Shown: piece after piece, positions 22,882-33,201 of the stretch
How the letters are laid out: the number at the start of each line of letters is the position of its first letter
How positions within the stretch are numbered: position 1 is the first letter of the stretch
Source of the DNA: Trichinella spiralis
Taxonomy: Eukaryota; Nematoda; Enoplea; Trichinellida; Trichinellidae
Assembly: GCA_000181795.3 (NCBI GenBank)
Contig: CM012954.1
Location: 8,894,154 to 8,958,153 of the forward strand
Reading direction: 5' to 3'
Length of the DNA stretch: 64,000 nucleotides
Program-made: the position numbers and the translations under genes
Notes under the pieces: generated by a model
Database searches by the model: none
The model's input: the letters and a program-made list of their open reading frames with translations, nothing else
What the model was told of the DNA's origin: nothing

Positions 22882-25162
22882 ATGACAATTTGTGACCATT
22901 GTTGGCACATTTTCCATTCTTTCATATTTGAATTTTCAAAAGGATTGCTTGTTAGGTTAATGTTGAGTGGATTGCTTGTAGGTTTAAATGGAGCCGTCGA
23001 GAAATGTCCATCTGACATAGACAAAAATCTGTACAATGGTTACGAGCTGCGTAAAGGTTACTGTCTCACATACTTGGAACTGGATGAAGAAAAAAAGCTC
23101 CTATCTGAGCCTTCTGACGATTGGTTTGAGTTTGCCAAAAAAGAATGTGCTGAAAAGCTTCCCAATGGAACCATTCATCCTGCTATTTGTACTGAATCTT
23201 CCAAATTGGATATAAAATATGATTATGAGTTTGACAATTATGACGCGACTGCTTTACGAGGATTCAAAATACTGTCTGCACATCTGATAAAGGCGGCGAA
23301 TTCTAATGAGACAACTCTTAATGTTGAAATAGAATTTTCCAACGGAACCAGACTCACTGTTACTGAAGATACTGCTCAGCATTTACTGTGCATCAAAAAT
23401 CGCTTGAAGCACATATTGAAAAGAAAAGACTTTCCGCTTTGCAATGATATTGAAATATCCATTCCACCCTATGCTAAACATGGAACAATGAGTATTGTAG
23501 GAAGTAAAATCAAGTCGTTTTTCAATTGCAAAAATGAACATCCATATGCATTTGTTTTATGCGCATCAACTTATGCTTACAACTGTGTTGAACATGTGAA
23601 CCAAAATTATTCACAGGGATGCACAGAATGCCGTCCAGGATTTATCGGAGCACTATGCAATCACGGTAAGCATTTCCATCTATTTATTATCAGTAAAACT
23701 ATCACATTACTTCTCAGTCAAGTAGATGGAAAAACAAACATTAGCACTTTTCTTTTCAACTTCTGGAAAGAATTTTTTGTGAAATTCGTAATTATCTCAA
23801 AAATAATACTAATTCACACTAGCTGAAGAATTGAAAATGTTCAAAACTTACTGGTTGAAATAAATATAAAACATTTCTATTACAGAAAATAATAATTTTG
23901 TTTTCAGATACGCGTGTTCAAGCAAGCAGGCGTGCGTACGAAGGTAAGATAATAAACGGAAGCAGTGATATAACAGTGTGTAAGTAGAAACTGTGCATTT
24001 TTCAATTGAGCAAAACAAATCATTCAATTTGATCAAAATGGTGCTAATAATTTCAAGATGAAGAACAGCATATACAATGTCAAAACGGTGCGACAGAATT
24101 TTTCATAATTAATAGAACAGTGTGTAACTGTCCAGAAGGCTTCACGGGCAACGCGTGTGAACAAAGTAAGTTGGTTGCACAATTTTGCATATTTGAAATT
24201 TTACAAGAGCAATTTGAATATAATTTGTGATGGAGCTGAAGTAAAGTTTGATGCAAACAAAATATACACAGGTCTGAAGCAAAGAAAAACAGAATGCTAC
24301 AATGGTGGTACACAAGTGGTACTGGAAAATCACACCGACTGTGCTTGTTTGAGTAATTTTACAGGATCCCACTGCCAGATAAGTAAGAAAAACAGAATTC
24401 ATTAAAATCTATTTATCTTTACAAATTCAAAATATTTCAGGAATAAACCAACTTAACTGCACACCTGGATACCATCTGTCAAATACGACAGGGTATGAAA
24501 TTTGCTTATGCAGCAAAACGAATACAACCTATTCATGCCTGACAGGTGAGCGGAAAATAAATTCAAACAAAGTTATTGGTGCATCTATATATTTGATTGC
24601 TTTCAGTGCTGAAAAATTACTGCAAAAATAAAGGCATACCTGTAATGAGAAGGTCGAATGTAGTGAACTGTGAATGTGCAACCAATCTGTCAGGAGAAAG
24701 ATGTGAAATGAAAGGTAAGCAGCACACTAAAACAATGTTTATGATTAAAACCTACGACCTCTGCAATTCTTGACAAGAAAACAAATACATAAAATTTACA
24801 TAACACTTCTTTAACAGAAAACAATTCCAAGATAAGGAAACACAATTCACACAAATCTTTCATCAGATCAAGTTAATTGACATGCCGTAATCAATAATTT
24901 TACCAATTTGTTAAGTAAACACAACAACTATTTAAACCATCATTAAAAATGATTCATTACAATATATTATTTATTTATTTGAATACCATGTCGGTAGTAC
25001 CGAACTAAATTCATTTCGTGTATTTTTTCAGAATCAAAAGTCTTGAACAAAGGAGTCATATTTCCTTTCACATTTCTAGCAGTCTTTATGATTGCACTCC
25101 TGGTTACACTTTGCATTTGCCCGCCTAAATACGTCGATCAAACCAAACCAAACAATCATTAA
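22882..25162 (+). CDS. Membrane protein with novel ectodomain and EGF-like repeats
   Basis: Seven exons join in frame: 22882-23665, 23908-23943, 24058-24165, 24272-24382, 24441-24545, 24607-24714 and 25032-25162, giving 460 residues. The large first exon encodes a hydrophobic N-terminus and a ~230-residue ectodomain I do not recognise, with several NxS/T sites (for example NGT, NET, NYS). An EGF-like module starts in exon 1 (CTECRPGFIGALC); more follow, each in its own phase 1-1 exon of 105-111 bases (CNCPEGFTGNAC, CACLSNFTGSHC, CECATNLSGERC), one of them degenerate. Exon 2 is a 36-base linker. A transmembrane helix at about 426-447 is followed by a 13-residue tail. AATAAA at 25182 and 25192. 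The start could also be the Met at 22960. It may be a diverged partner of the upstream gene. Confidence 0.7.
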
Positions 25163-25369
25163 ATTTTTAACTTTTCTGCCAAATAAATATTAATAAAATA
25201 TTTCTTCATGTACAACGAAATCAACATTTTTAATCATTCATTGGCAAAATTATAAAAACAGATAAACTATAAATTATTAATTAATTGCATTGGCTTGTAA
25301 ATCAATCAACAGAAGAAATTAAATTATTAATTTATACAATAAAACGAGTTGATCAATATATACATATAT

Positions 25370-25536
25370 GTATTCCTCATTTATTGTAAGCAGCCATATT
25401 TATGGAATATTTTTAATTAGTTCGTTATGTTAGCCGTAAAATTTCTAAATTGAAAAAGATTGTCACTCTGTTCTGAGATTCAATGCATATTCTGAACTAT
25501 GCTATTAACAAATTATAGAAAAACTAAAGTAAATGC
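25370..25536. repeat. Diverged partial copy of the repeat, directly before copy B
   Basis: The segment resembles 25610-25790 (CTCATTTAT-GTAAGCAGC, TTCGTTATGTTAGCCG, AAAAAGATT, ATGYATATTCTGAAC), so the unit is partly duplicated in tandem here. Confidence 0.6.
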
Positions 25537-26840
25537 TCAGTACTAATAATAATTGAAGCTAATATGCTCTTTATTGTGAAATATTAAAGCATTTAACAAA
25601 GATATACCTCATTTATCGTAAGCAGCTATATATACGAAATATTTAAAAGTATTTCGTTATGTTAGCCGCAACATTTCACAACTTAAAAAGATTCCGTCAT
25701 TTTGCTCTGATATCTATTAGACATCCAATGTATGTTCTGAACCACGCTATCCATAAATTACAGAAGAAGTAAACTAAATGCAACTTACTAAAACGAATGC
25801 CTTCGATGCCTTCATTTAAACCTTGTATTCACGTTCGTACAAATGTAGATGACTTAATTTGAAGAAATAAAAAATAATAAACGAAACGCAAAGCAGTTTT
25901 CAATAATATTCCATAATTTTCATCGCACGGAAAACGCCATCGCACTCGCACTGCACACCGTAGGCCAGCAATCAGCGACACTAAAGCCACGTAAACGTAC
26001 GCATAGCAGTGGAATAAAAATTTGCATACATTTTCTGGTAAACAAGTCCTACTGTGGCTGCTATTCCGCACGTTGAGCAAACAACAATTTTCTCGACTTT
26101 TAAACTAAAACGCCACGAAAAGAATTATATGAGTTGCAACTTCACAATAGTAATTCTTTTGTTCTTCTCAACTACGAAATATACCATTGAATTGATAGAA
26201 CGAAGCAATTTAAACGAAGTTTATCTAATATATTAAAAGTTCAGGCTATTTGTTAGCAACAGTTGCAAAGTAATCAAACCTCAAGGTCACACTTAAAAAT
26301 TTGCATGAAAATTCTGGTAAACAAGTTCGATGCCTACATTTCATTACGTTCAACAGACATAGGTTTCGCAACCTTACATGCAAAATCACTACAACAGCAA
26401 TATATGAGATAGAGGTTTACAATATTAATGATGTATATAATTCCTCTTCACATCTCGATATCATTAGATTGATAAAGTTATTAATTTCGTTTTCAAGCTG
26501 ATGTCAGGTCCAATTATTTTTCATCACTCTTAAGCGTCGTCTTTTTAATATGCACATTTTAAACCGTAGTCTTGACGTTTGTTTGCTTTGCAGCTATAGC
26601 TCGTTAGCAATATGAACTGATAAATAAATAAATATATATATATAACTGCACTTGATGTGTTTTTTTAATCAACTTAATTGTACCTAGAAGTGGTGAATAT
26701 CGTAATTTATATGAATTTCCATTTGATAACTGTCAGTGACAGATTCTGATTCTGTAGATTTGAACAACATGCATTCGTCGTAATGTTTTTCAAATCACCT
26801 AAATTTTTAAAGTTCGATGTATTGTTTTAGCTTTATAAAG
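25537..26840. repeat. 1.3-kb dispersed repeat, copy B
   Basis: Direct-orientation near-identical copy of 7566-8850, including the same short open frames on both strands. It carries a roughly 30-base block near 25925-25955 that copy A lacks. High identity across non-coding DNA implies recent origin. Confidence 0.85.
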
Positions 26841-28339
26841 TGGCTAAATTTTGTAAATAAATTATAAAAAAAACTTACCATTCTGTTAATTGCAAATTGC
26901 CCCATTTCACTTTTCACACTTTTCAAATGTTCTGCGGAAATTCATTTTTCGTAATTTATGCCTTTCTCTTCACCAACTTTATCTTTCGCTTCATTCATCT
27001 CTTTCATTGAGCTTGAACAAAGAAAAAACAATCATCTTTAATGAGTAAACTTTTTAGTCATATTGTCAATTTTTACAAATATCTGTCTGTGCTTACAATT
27101 ATTTTATTTGGAATAAATTAATCAGTGTTCTCAGAAATTATCAAAGTTCATCACCGCTTTAATTGTAATCAATAGTTCATTAATATAAAAAGTAATAAAC
27201 AAGTTATAAAAATTCATTCTTTACTCTGAAAATTATATTATATTTAAGTTAACTTTACATGCAACGGCCATGTTCCATAGATTAATTTATTATCATCTGA
27301 CTGTTATGTTAAATCAACAACTCAGAGCTATTTGCTTACTGCGATGATGGAAATGGTCATTCCTTTGAAATCAAAAGAAAACGATTATCCCAAATCCAAT
27401 CTCCAAAACTTGGTTACTTTGAGAAATTTGTCGAACACTGTTTGTTCTCTATCTTTACACTGAGTGTTGGGTTGTGGTTCTCACTGTCGTCAAGCCATGC
27501 CTGGTTTCAACCAAACGCATCTGTCATCCTCACAGTTCATATTTCTACATTCATTCGAGTATATTCAAATAAATTTATTAAAAAATAATATTTTTTAGAA
27601 AAAAACATTTAAAAAAACATGGATGGCAAACAAGCTCTCTCCACTAGGGATGTTCATCAGAAATTATCTGAGAACAGAATAATGCACTTGCACTTGACAT
27701 TTACAAAATAGATTATCATCATCTTCGTGTGTATGAATCGAAAAATGCTTTATGCAGATAATTTCCATAAAGCTAAACAAACAACAGTTGATTGACTGAA
27801 ACAAATGGATCAATATGAAATTGAAAATTATTCTCCACAATGAGATGATGATGATGGTGATAAAAATATTTTGCACCAATCTTCAAATACACTTTCTCAA
27901 TATAAACAAAGCATAATAATAATAATTAGAGTAAAGTAATTTTTTTCAAACACATGTCAACATTTATGGATTTTAGAAAAAAATAATTACAAATCAATAG
28001 CAATTGTTCCCTTCCATTCTGCACTGATGCACAATTAGCCGTTGCGGAACACAACTGCTGCTTAAATGTCACCTAATACAAATGTAAAAATAAATATGAT
28101 TCCGTTCAAATATAGAATGCAAAATTATTATTAAAAATAATATAAATGAAAAAAACAAACAAAACTCATGTAATTTTGTAAATAAATTTCAATTCAATTT
28201 AACAATAGTGCAGTTGGATATAATATGTGATGTTGCTTTATCGAGTATTCAATATCAAAGCAAGTGCATGTGAATAAATAAGAGGAAATTTTCATTAACA
28301 GCATTTAATTTAACACTTCATACAATTATAAGTGTAATA
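26841..28339. other. Intergenic region with weak exon-like signals
   Basis: On the minus strand 27010-26880 shows a charged frame (KEMNEAKDKVGEEK) interrupted by one stop before a good donor ATG|GTAAGT at 26879. On the plus strand 27350-27475 has an ATG frame of about 40 codons. Neither joins to a gene. Confidence 0.3.
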
Positions 28340-28562
28340 TAAAAATCAAAAAAAAACAAGTGAATGATCATTGCAACTGTTGGTCGTGTTACTGTTGTGG
28401 GATCAACAGTCAAGCAGTAGGACAAAATTATCCCCCGTAAGTAGGAGGCAATTATCAAGCAGCTAAACCGAGAAAACAATTCGTTCATATAAGATTGTGG
28501 TGGTGGTAGCATACGTGACTGAATATATAATTTTCTATTAATTTCAAATAGAGCCCACCCAG
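28340..28562 (+). other. Possible Cys-rich exon plus 11-base micro-exon
   Basis: A plus-strand open stretch ending at 28436 before a perfect GTAAGT encodes CNCWSCYCCG then NSQAVGQNYPP. A candidate micro-exon at 28552-28562 lies between AAATAG and GTAATA and keeps the frame. The minus strand is also open here (ATG at 28512), so the strand is uncertain. These could instead be untranslated 5' exons of the G-gamma gene. Confidence 0.2.
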
Positions 28563-28717
28563 GTAATAATTATTTTCTTGCATTTTATATTTCACTAACA
28601 TTGGCATTTCATCATCTTGTCAATCTTGTCAATGAAAACTGATATACCAATTTAGCAGATTATCAATGCTATTTTTCAAATCAAATCAAAGTATTACCAA
28701 AATAGAAAAAGAAAACA

Positions 28718-28738
28718 CAAACAAACAAACAAACAAAG
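28718..28738. repeat. (CAAA)n microsatellite
   Basis: Five tandem CAAA-type units. Confidence 0.85.
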
Positions 28739-29340
28739 ATATCAATGTGCAAATACTGATCACACGTTTGCTTGCAAAAAGGAGAATCATTATTATTCAC
28801 TTGGTTGTTTGTTGCGGAAAGAACATTATTACTGAATAATATTTAACAAATTAGATTGATAAATTGTTGCTGTGATGGCACATAGAACACGGAGATAGAT
28901 CAACTTGAAATAAGAGTAAAAAATTAATGCAATTAATTACTATGAATTACAATTAATCAGCAGCTGTACTGATGGGTCAATTCAAATGAATAAATAACTG
29001 TATGCATATGCATATGCATAAAGGATGAACGAGATATATATAATATTAATGGAATAACAAGAACAATTGCGAAGTATGCCAATTGCAGAAAATGATGAAA
29101 AGAACAAAATTAAATAGTCAAAAGTGAGAAATTAATATCACAAGCGAAACAGATAAATTAAGTTGATGATTATTTTTGCTTGTAATTTGGTTTTGGTAAA
29201 CAATGAGAAGCATAGAAAGTTTAAGCTGAATGGTGTTTTGACAAAGAGAATGGTTTTCTCCAAATGAAAAATTAATGAATAAAATATGGTCGAGAAGTTG
29301 ATCATTTTCCACAGATCAGAGATTCATTGAATGCTGTTGT
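28739..29340. other. AT-rich upstream region of the G-gamma gene
   Basis: No defensible frame. The sequence becomes clearly richer in GC after 29340. Confidence 0.45.
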
Positions 29341-29732
29341 GAAAGTTGAAGTTGCCCAACCGAGGCATATTTACCGATCGATCGGTGTTGCTTTTAAGAG
29401 AAAGGCAACCGGTGCGGCACATCTGCTGTCCGCGACCACTAGGCATGCAATTTCAGCGTCAGCATTTATTTCAGCAAGCGTCAGAAAGCGTAGTAACCCG
29501 TGGCAACAGACGGAGCGGATTGTGTCTGCTTGGCGTTTTTCATTGTTCTCAAATGTCAAACCAGTGCTCGCCGCTTTCCATCCACCAAGTTGGCAAGCGT
29601 ACGCGGTTCATACATAGCAGGCAAATTTCCCCATTACAAAGCAGAAGAAAATTATTATCCGTTGAAAAAACAATAAATAAATAAATAAAACTGGGTATCA
29701 TATTGTTCGGTTCATTCTGTTTGTTGGTTGGA
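29340..29732 (+). promoter_or_regulatory. GC-richer promoter region of the G-gamma gene
   Basis: This stretch is much richer in GC than its flanks and has overlapping open frames in several registers, none with family features. Its position directly before the G-gamma start and the X-box inside it suggest a promoter and 5' untranslated region. Confidence 0.5.
29493..29507 (+). promoter_or_regulatory. X-box (RFX/DAF-19-type site)
   Basis: GTAACCCGTGGCAAC fits the RFX consensus GTNRCC-N(0-3)-RGYAAC exactly with a 3-base spacer, 226 bases before the ATG. Nematode DAF-19 uses such sites to drive ciliated sensory neuron genes, usually within about 250 bases of the start, although its preferred site has a 2-base spacer. 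Confidence 0.55.
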
Positions 29733-31401
29733 ATGTCGAAAGCGGCTCAAGCCCAGATCGAATCACTTCGTCATCAATTGGAACAACTTCGCATGGAGGC
29801 TAGCCTTCCGAGAAAAAGAATTTCCGAAGTCTCCAGAGAGTAAGTTTTACCCATTCTTTTCCATTATTCATTTAAACTTAATCCTCCTCTAATATTAATC
29901 CATTCTTCTACTACTTATTTATTGTATTATTTTTTTCAAAGATGAAATGTATATATATACATATAGTAATTTCTCTTCTAAATTGAATACAAGGATACCT
30001 TTTTGAAGTGATCAATAACAAAATAGGCGAGCTTTGGAAATGTTTGCAAAATTGCCCAAGGCAAGAAAACAGTGATTCGATAAAACTGTTTTCAATACAG
30101 CCAATAGAAGCGTTTGTTGTAATGGGACGTTGCCATTTCAATATTGTAATAAAAATTGTGCAGTTGGACAAAGAATGCAAAGTCTTTGCAGAAAACAAGA
30201 GATATTTTCAAACAAAATCCATAGATTCTATATGCCAACAACGTCTATGCTAAAGTGCAATTTAAAGTTTAGCCGCCTTTGATTTGCTCGCACTGCTTCA
30301 CTGTGAATAGCAGCAAATGCTAATTCATACCAATTCATAATTTCACTATAGTTTAAACAGTCAATTAGTTAATACGCTTAAATATGCATCAATATGCATG
30401 GCTGAATTTGTTTACAAGCGCAACTAGTGGCAACAATTCAGCGACAGTCACATTCTTTAAATTAATTCGGCCGCCATTATACATTATATACTCATATGGA
30501 TTTTTATACATAACTCATTCATGCATAAAATACATCATAGATTTTTCAATTTGAATTTCTTTTTCTCCATTTTTGTTGGAAAATCACTTTTCACCAAATT
30601 GCACGAACGATTTGATGGAAAATACAAGGACTCCGTAAATTATGTGAAAATGCCCATTATTAAAGAAAACAACAATTTTATATAAGTGACACAGCGAAAG
30701 CGCTTAACTATTTCAGTACAACAATTAATATACTAAAATGAATAGGCATAATTATTGTAATTATAATGATTAAATTTTGCTTGCTCTTCATCAATTTACA
30801 AGTGCTCGGTAAAAATAATTTCATACACAATACAACGTAAAATATTATTTGAAACGAGCAGAAAATAATTAACGCCTATACACAATAATACTGACGCAGC
30901 AAAATTATAATCCTTTTATATCTGATGAAAATTTGCATGTATGTGTGTACATCACGAAGTAGTCATATTAGTTTCATTATTTTAAGCTAAGCTAAGCTGA
31001 GCGAAATAATAATAATACTAGTAATAATACAATGTAAAAGTTAAAAATTCTGCGAAGAGTATAATGATAAATTGTGTTCATTTGCCCATCGGCTAAGCTG
31101 TTAAATAACTTCATTCCACTGCTGATGATAAGAGATGTTTATAAACTGCAACTCCTGCATTCAAACTGATGATTTGAAACTGATTCAAATGTTCTTCATC
31201 CACCATTATATATACATAAAAATTGCTATTAAAATAAAATTTCATCTTTCGACAACCGTAAGAGCTGCGAAATTGATATAAATTCTGTTTTTCAGTCTCA
31301 TGGACTATTGTGAAAAGCACAAATCACAGGATGTTCTCGTGACTGGAATTGCAGATTCGCACAACCCATTTCAAGAAAAAAAATCCTGTGTCCTGTTGTA
31401 G
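29733..31401 (+). CDS. G-protein gamma subunit
   Basis: Small lipid-anchored subunit that pairs with G-beta at the plasma membrane in receptor signalling. Two exons, 29733-29839 and 31296-31401, join across a 1456-base intron (GTAAGT ... TTTTTCAG) to give 70 residues, the usual family size. The N-terminal half forms a coiled-coil helix (QIESLRHQLEQLRMEA), followed by SRDLMDYCEKH, NPFQEK and the CaaX box CVLL, which predicts geranylgeranylation on Leu. The normally invariant DPL motif reads DVL here. The start ATG follows a GC-rich promoter with an X-box, which would suit a sensory-neuron gamma subunit such as C. elegans GPC-1; the exact orthologue cannot be settled by eye. Confidence 0.87.
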
Positions 31402-33201
31402 AAAAAGATTCATCATTCATCGCAATATTGTTTTTCATAGCATATAGCATAGTCAATACTGTTTGCTTCATCATCGAATAAACTGGTGAAATGGTGCACA
31501 ACAAATTAATTCACTGCCTTGTTCTTTTCCGCATCATGTAAGTGACTAACAATAACATGGACATGGATGACAATGAGCACAATAGAGATGATGATGATGA
31601 TGATGATCGTTGCTTCCTTATAACTGATTATAATTATTATTATTCTAATAATTCCAAAAACCATTTTTGAGCATGTTCGTTTGAATCAATTTTCCATACC
31701 CGTTGTTATTTTTACTGATAGGAAAATAAAGCAAAAAAAATCCTTCTCACACTTGATTCTCTACAATGTACATGTGTTCCGTTTGCTTGTAAAATTTAAT
31801 GATTAATTCACAAATTACTTTTTTTGGAACTATCAAAACGAAAGAAATTAATTTTCACATTCAGCGATGAAAAATGCATTGGAACACAATTTTTATAGCG
31901 ACTATTTTATCATAACATCTCTCTCTCTCAATCTCTCTCTCTCTCTACATTTGTTCGATAAAACCATTTACGAACAAAAATAATACAACTAATTTTAAAT
32001 GACATTCAAATGCATAAATACAGTCAATTTCAAAATGATTCTTAACAAACTGTATGACTGAAACGTGCAGAACTAAAAAAATCGACTTTGGAAAAAGTTA
32101 GCATAGATGATGATGAACAATGACCTCTAAGATGATGAACATAATTTACATCTACTAATTCAGTTACAATAATTCATCACGGCAATAGTTGCGCAGAGAT
32201 CAGTTTTAATTGCGCCATCAGTGAATATTAATACTAATAAATGGTCAATATTGCACAAATAAAGAAATCTGAGAATTCTTACCTGAGAAAAGAGCTCAAC
32301 TGTGCGTGACAAGATGAACGTGTGAATGGCATGAGAACAATAACCGATTTGTGATCATTTTCTTCTGCTGGATATCCATGCTGAATTGACAATCAAGCCA
32401 TCAGCCAAACCAATCCATATTCACTGCCTTTCTTTCTATCTTTTTGCTTTTGAAGCATCATCTGAGCAGCAGTAGTGCCAACTGAAAATTATTATCAATT
32501 GTAATGGCAAAAATCAGAAAAGAACGAACAAAAAATATTCTACATATTAGCTGCTTCAATGAATTGGAAAAGCATAATAATATTTTATCACTATTGCAAT
32601 TCCATTCACGGTTACAACTTAAATAATCGTACTTATTAATTCCAAAAAATAGAAGAAAAATGAAACAAAACTGAAAAAAAAAATTCATTCCACACATCCA
32701 CAACAGCAACAGTTCGAATATTCATATCGTTGTTGTCAGCTTTGGCATGTTGTGCCATTTATCCAGAACAATTAATTATCACGTGCATGCATGAACAACA
32801 TTCGATTAACAGAAAATTAACAACAATAAAGTGTTATTTATTGGATAAATAAATTAAGAACGAAATCACACAGTAGGGAAAAAATAGTGTAGGAAAAATG
32901 TATAAAAAAGCACCACAAAATGAATCACCATGAATGAATGAATGAATGAAAACAACAGCTTGTATATTAGCACAATGATAGTTATTATGATCATTATATA
33001 TTGAAATTACTGGTGAGAATGAGAATTATCAGCATGTGCAAAAATTGAAAATAACTTACACAACAGTTTTCTTTCTACTGTAGAATTGTAATTCTAATGT
33101 GCAAGATTAAATTGCACCATCGTCGTCCTCATTACAACAATGATCATCATGATTATCTCACAGTTTTACAATGTTACATAATATACGATTGATCGATTGT
33201 T
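31402..33201. other. Intergenic region between G-gamma and dynein LIC
   Basis: The two genes converge, so this holds both 3' regions. It contains a (GAT)n stretch at 31587-31606, a (CT)n stretch at 31917-31946 and (AATG)n near 32932-32948. No coding signal. Confidence 0.55.
31917..31946. repeat. (CT)n microsatellite
   Basis: CT dinucleotide run with one AAT interruption. Confidence 0.9.

Noticed and set aside
22882-22960. Alternative start for the second EGF gene at 22960
   Set aside because: Possible, but it leaves only about 12 residues for a signal peptide, so the first ATG was kept; not decisive.
29327-29684. Overlapping 96- and 112-codon frames before the G-gamma start
   Set aside because: Both plus frames and one minus frame are open only because the region is GC-rich; composition is random-like and the position suits a promoter.
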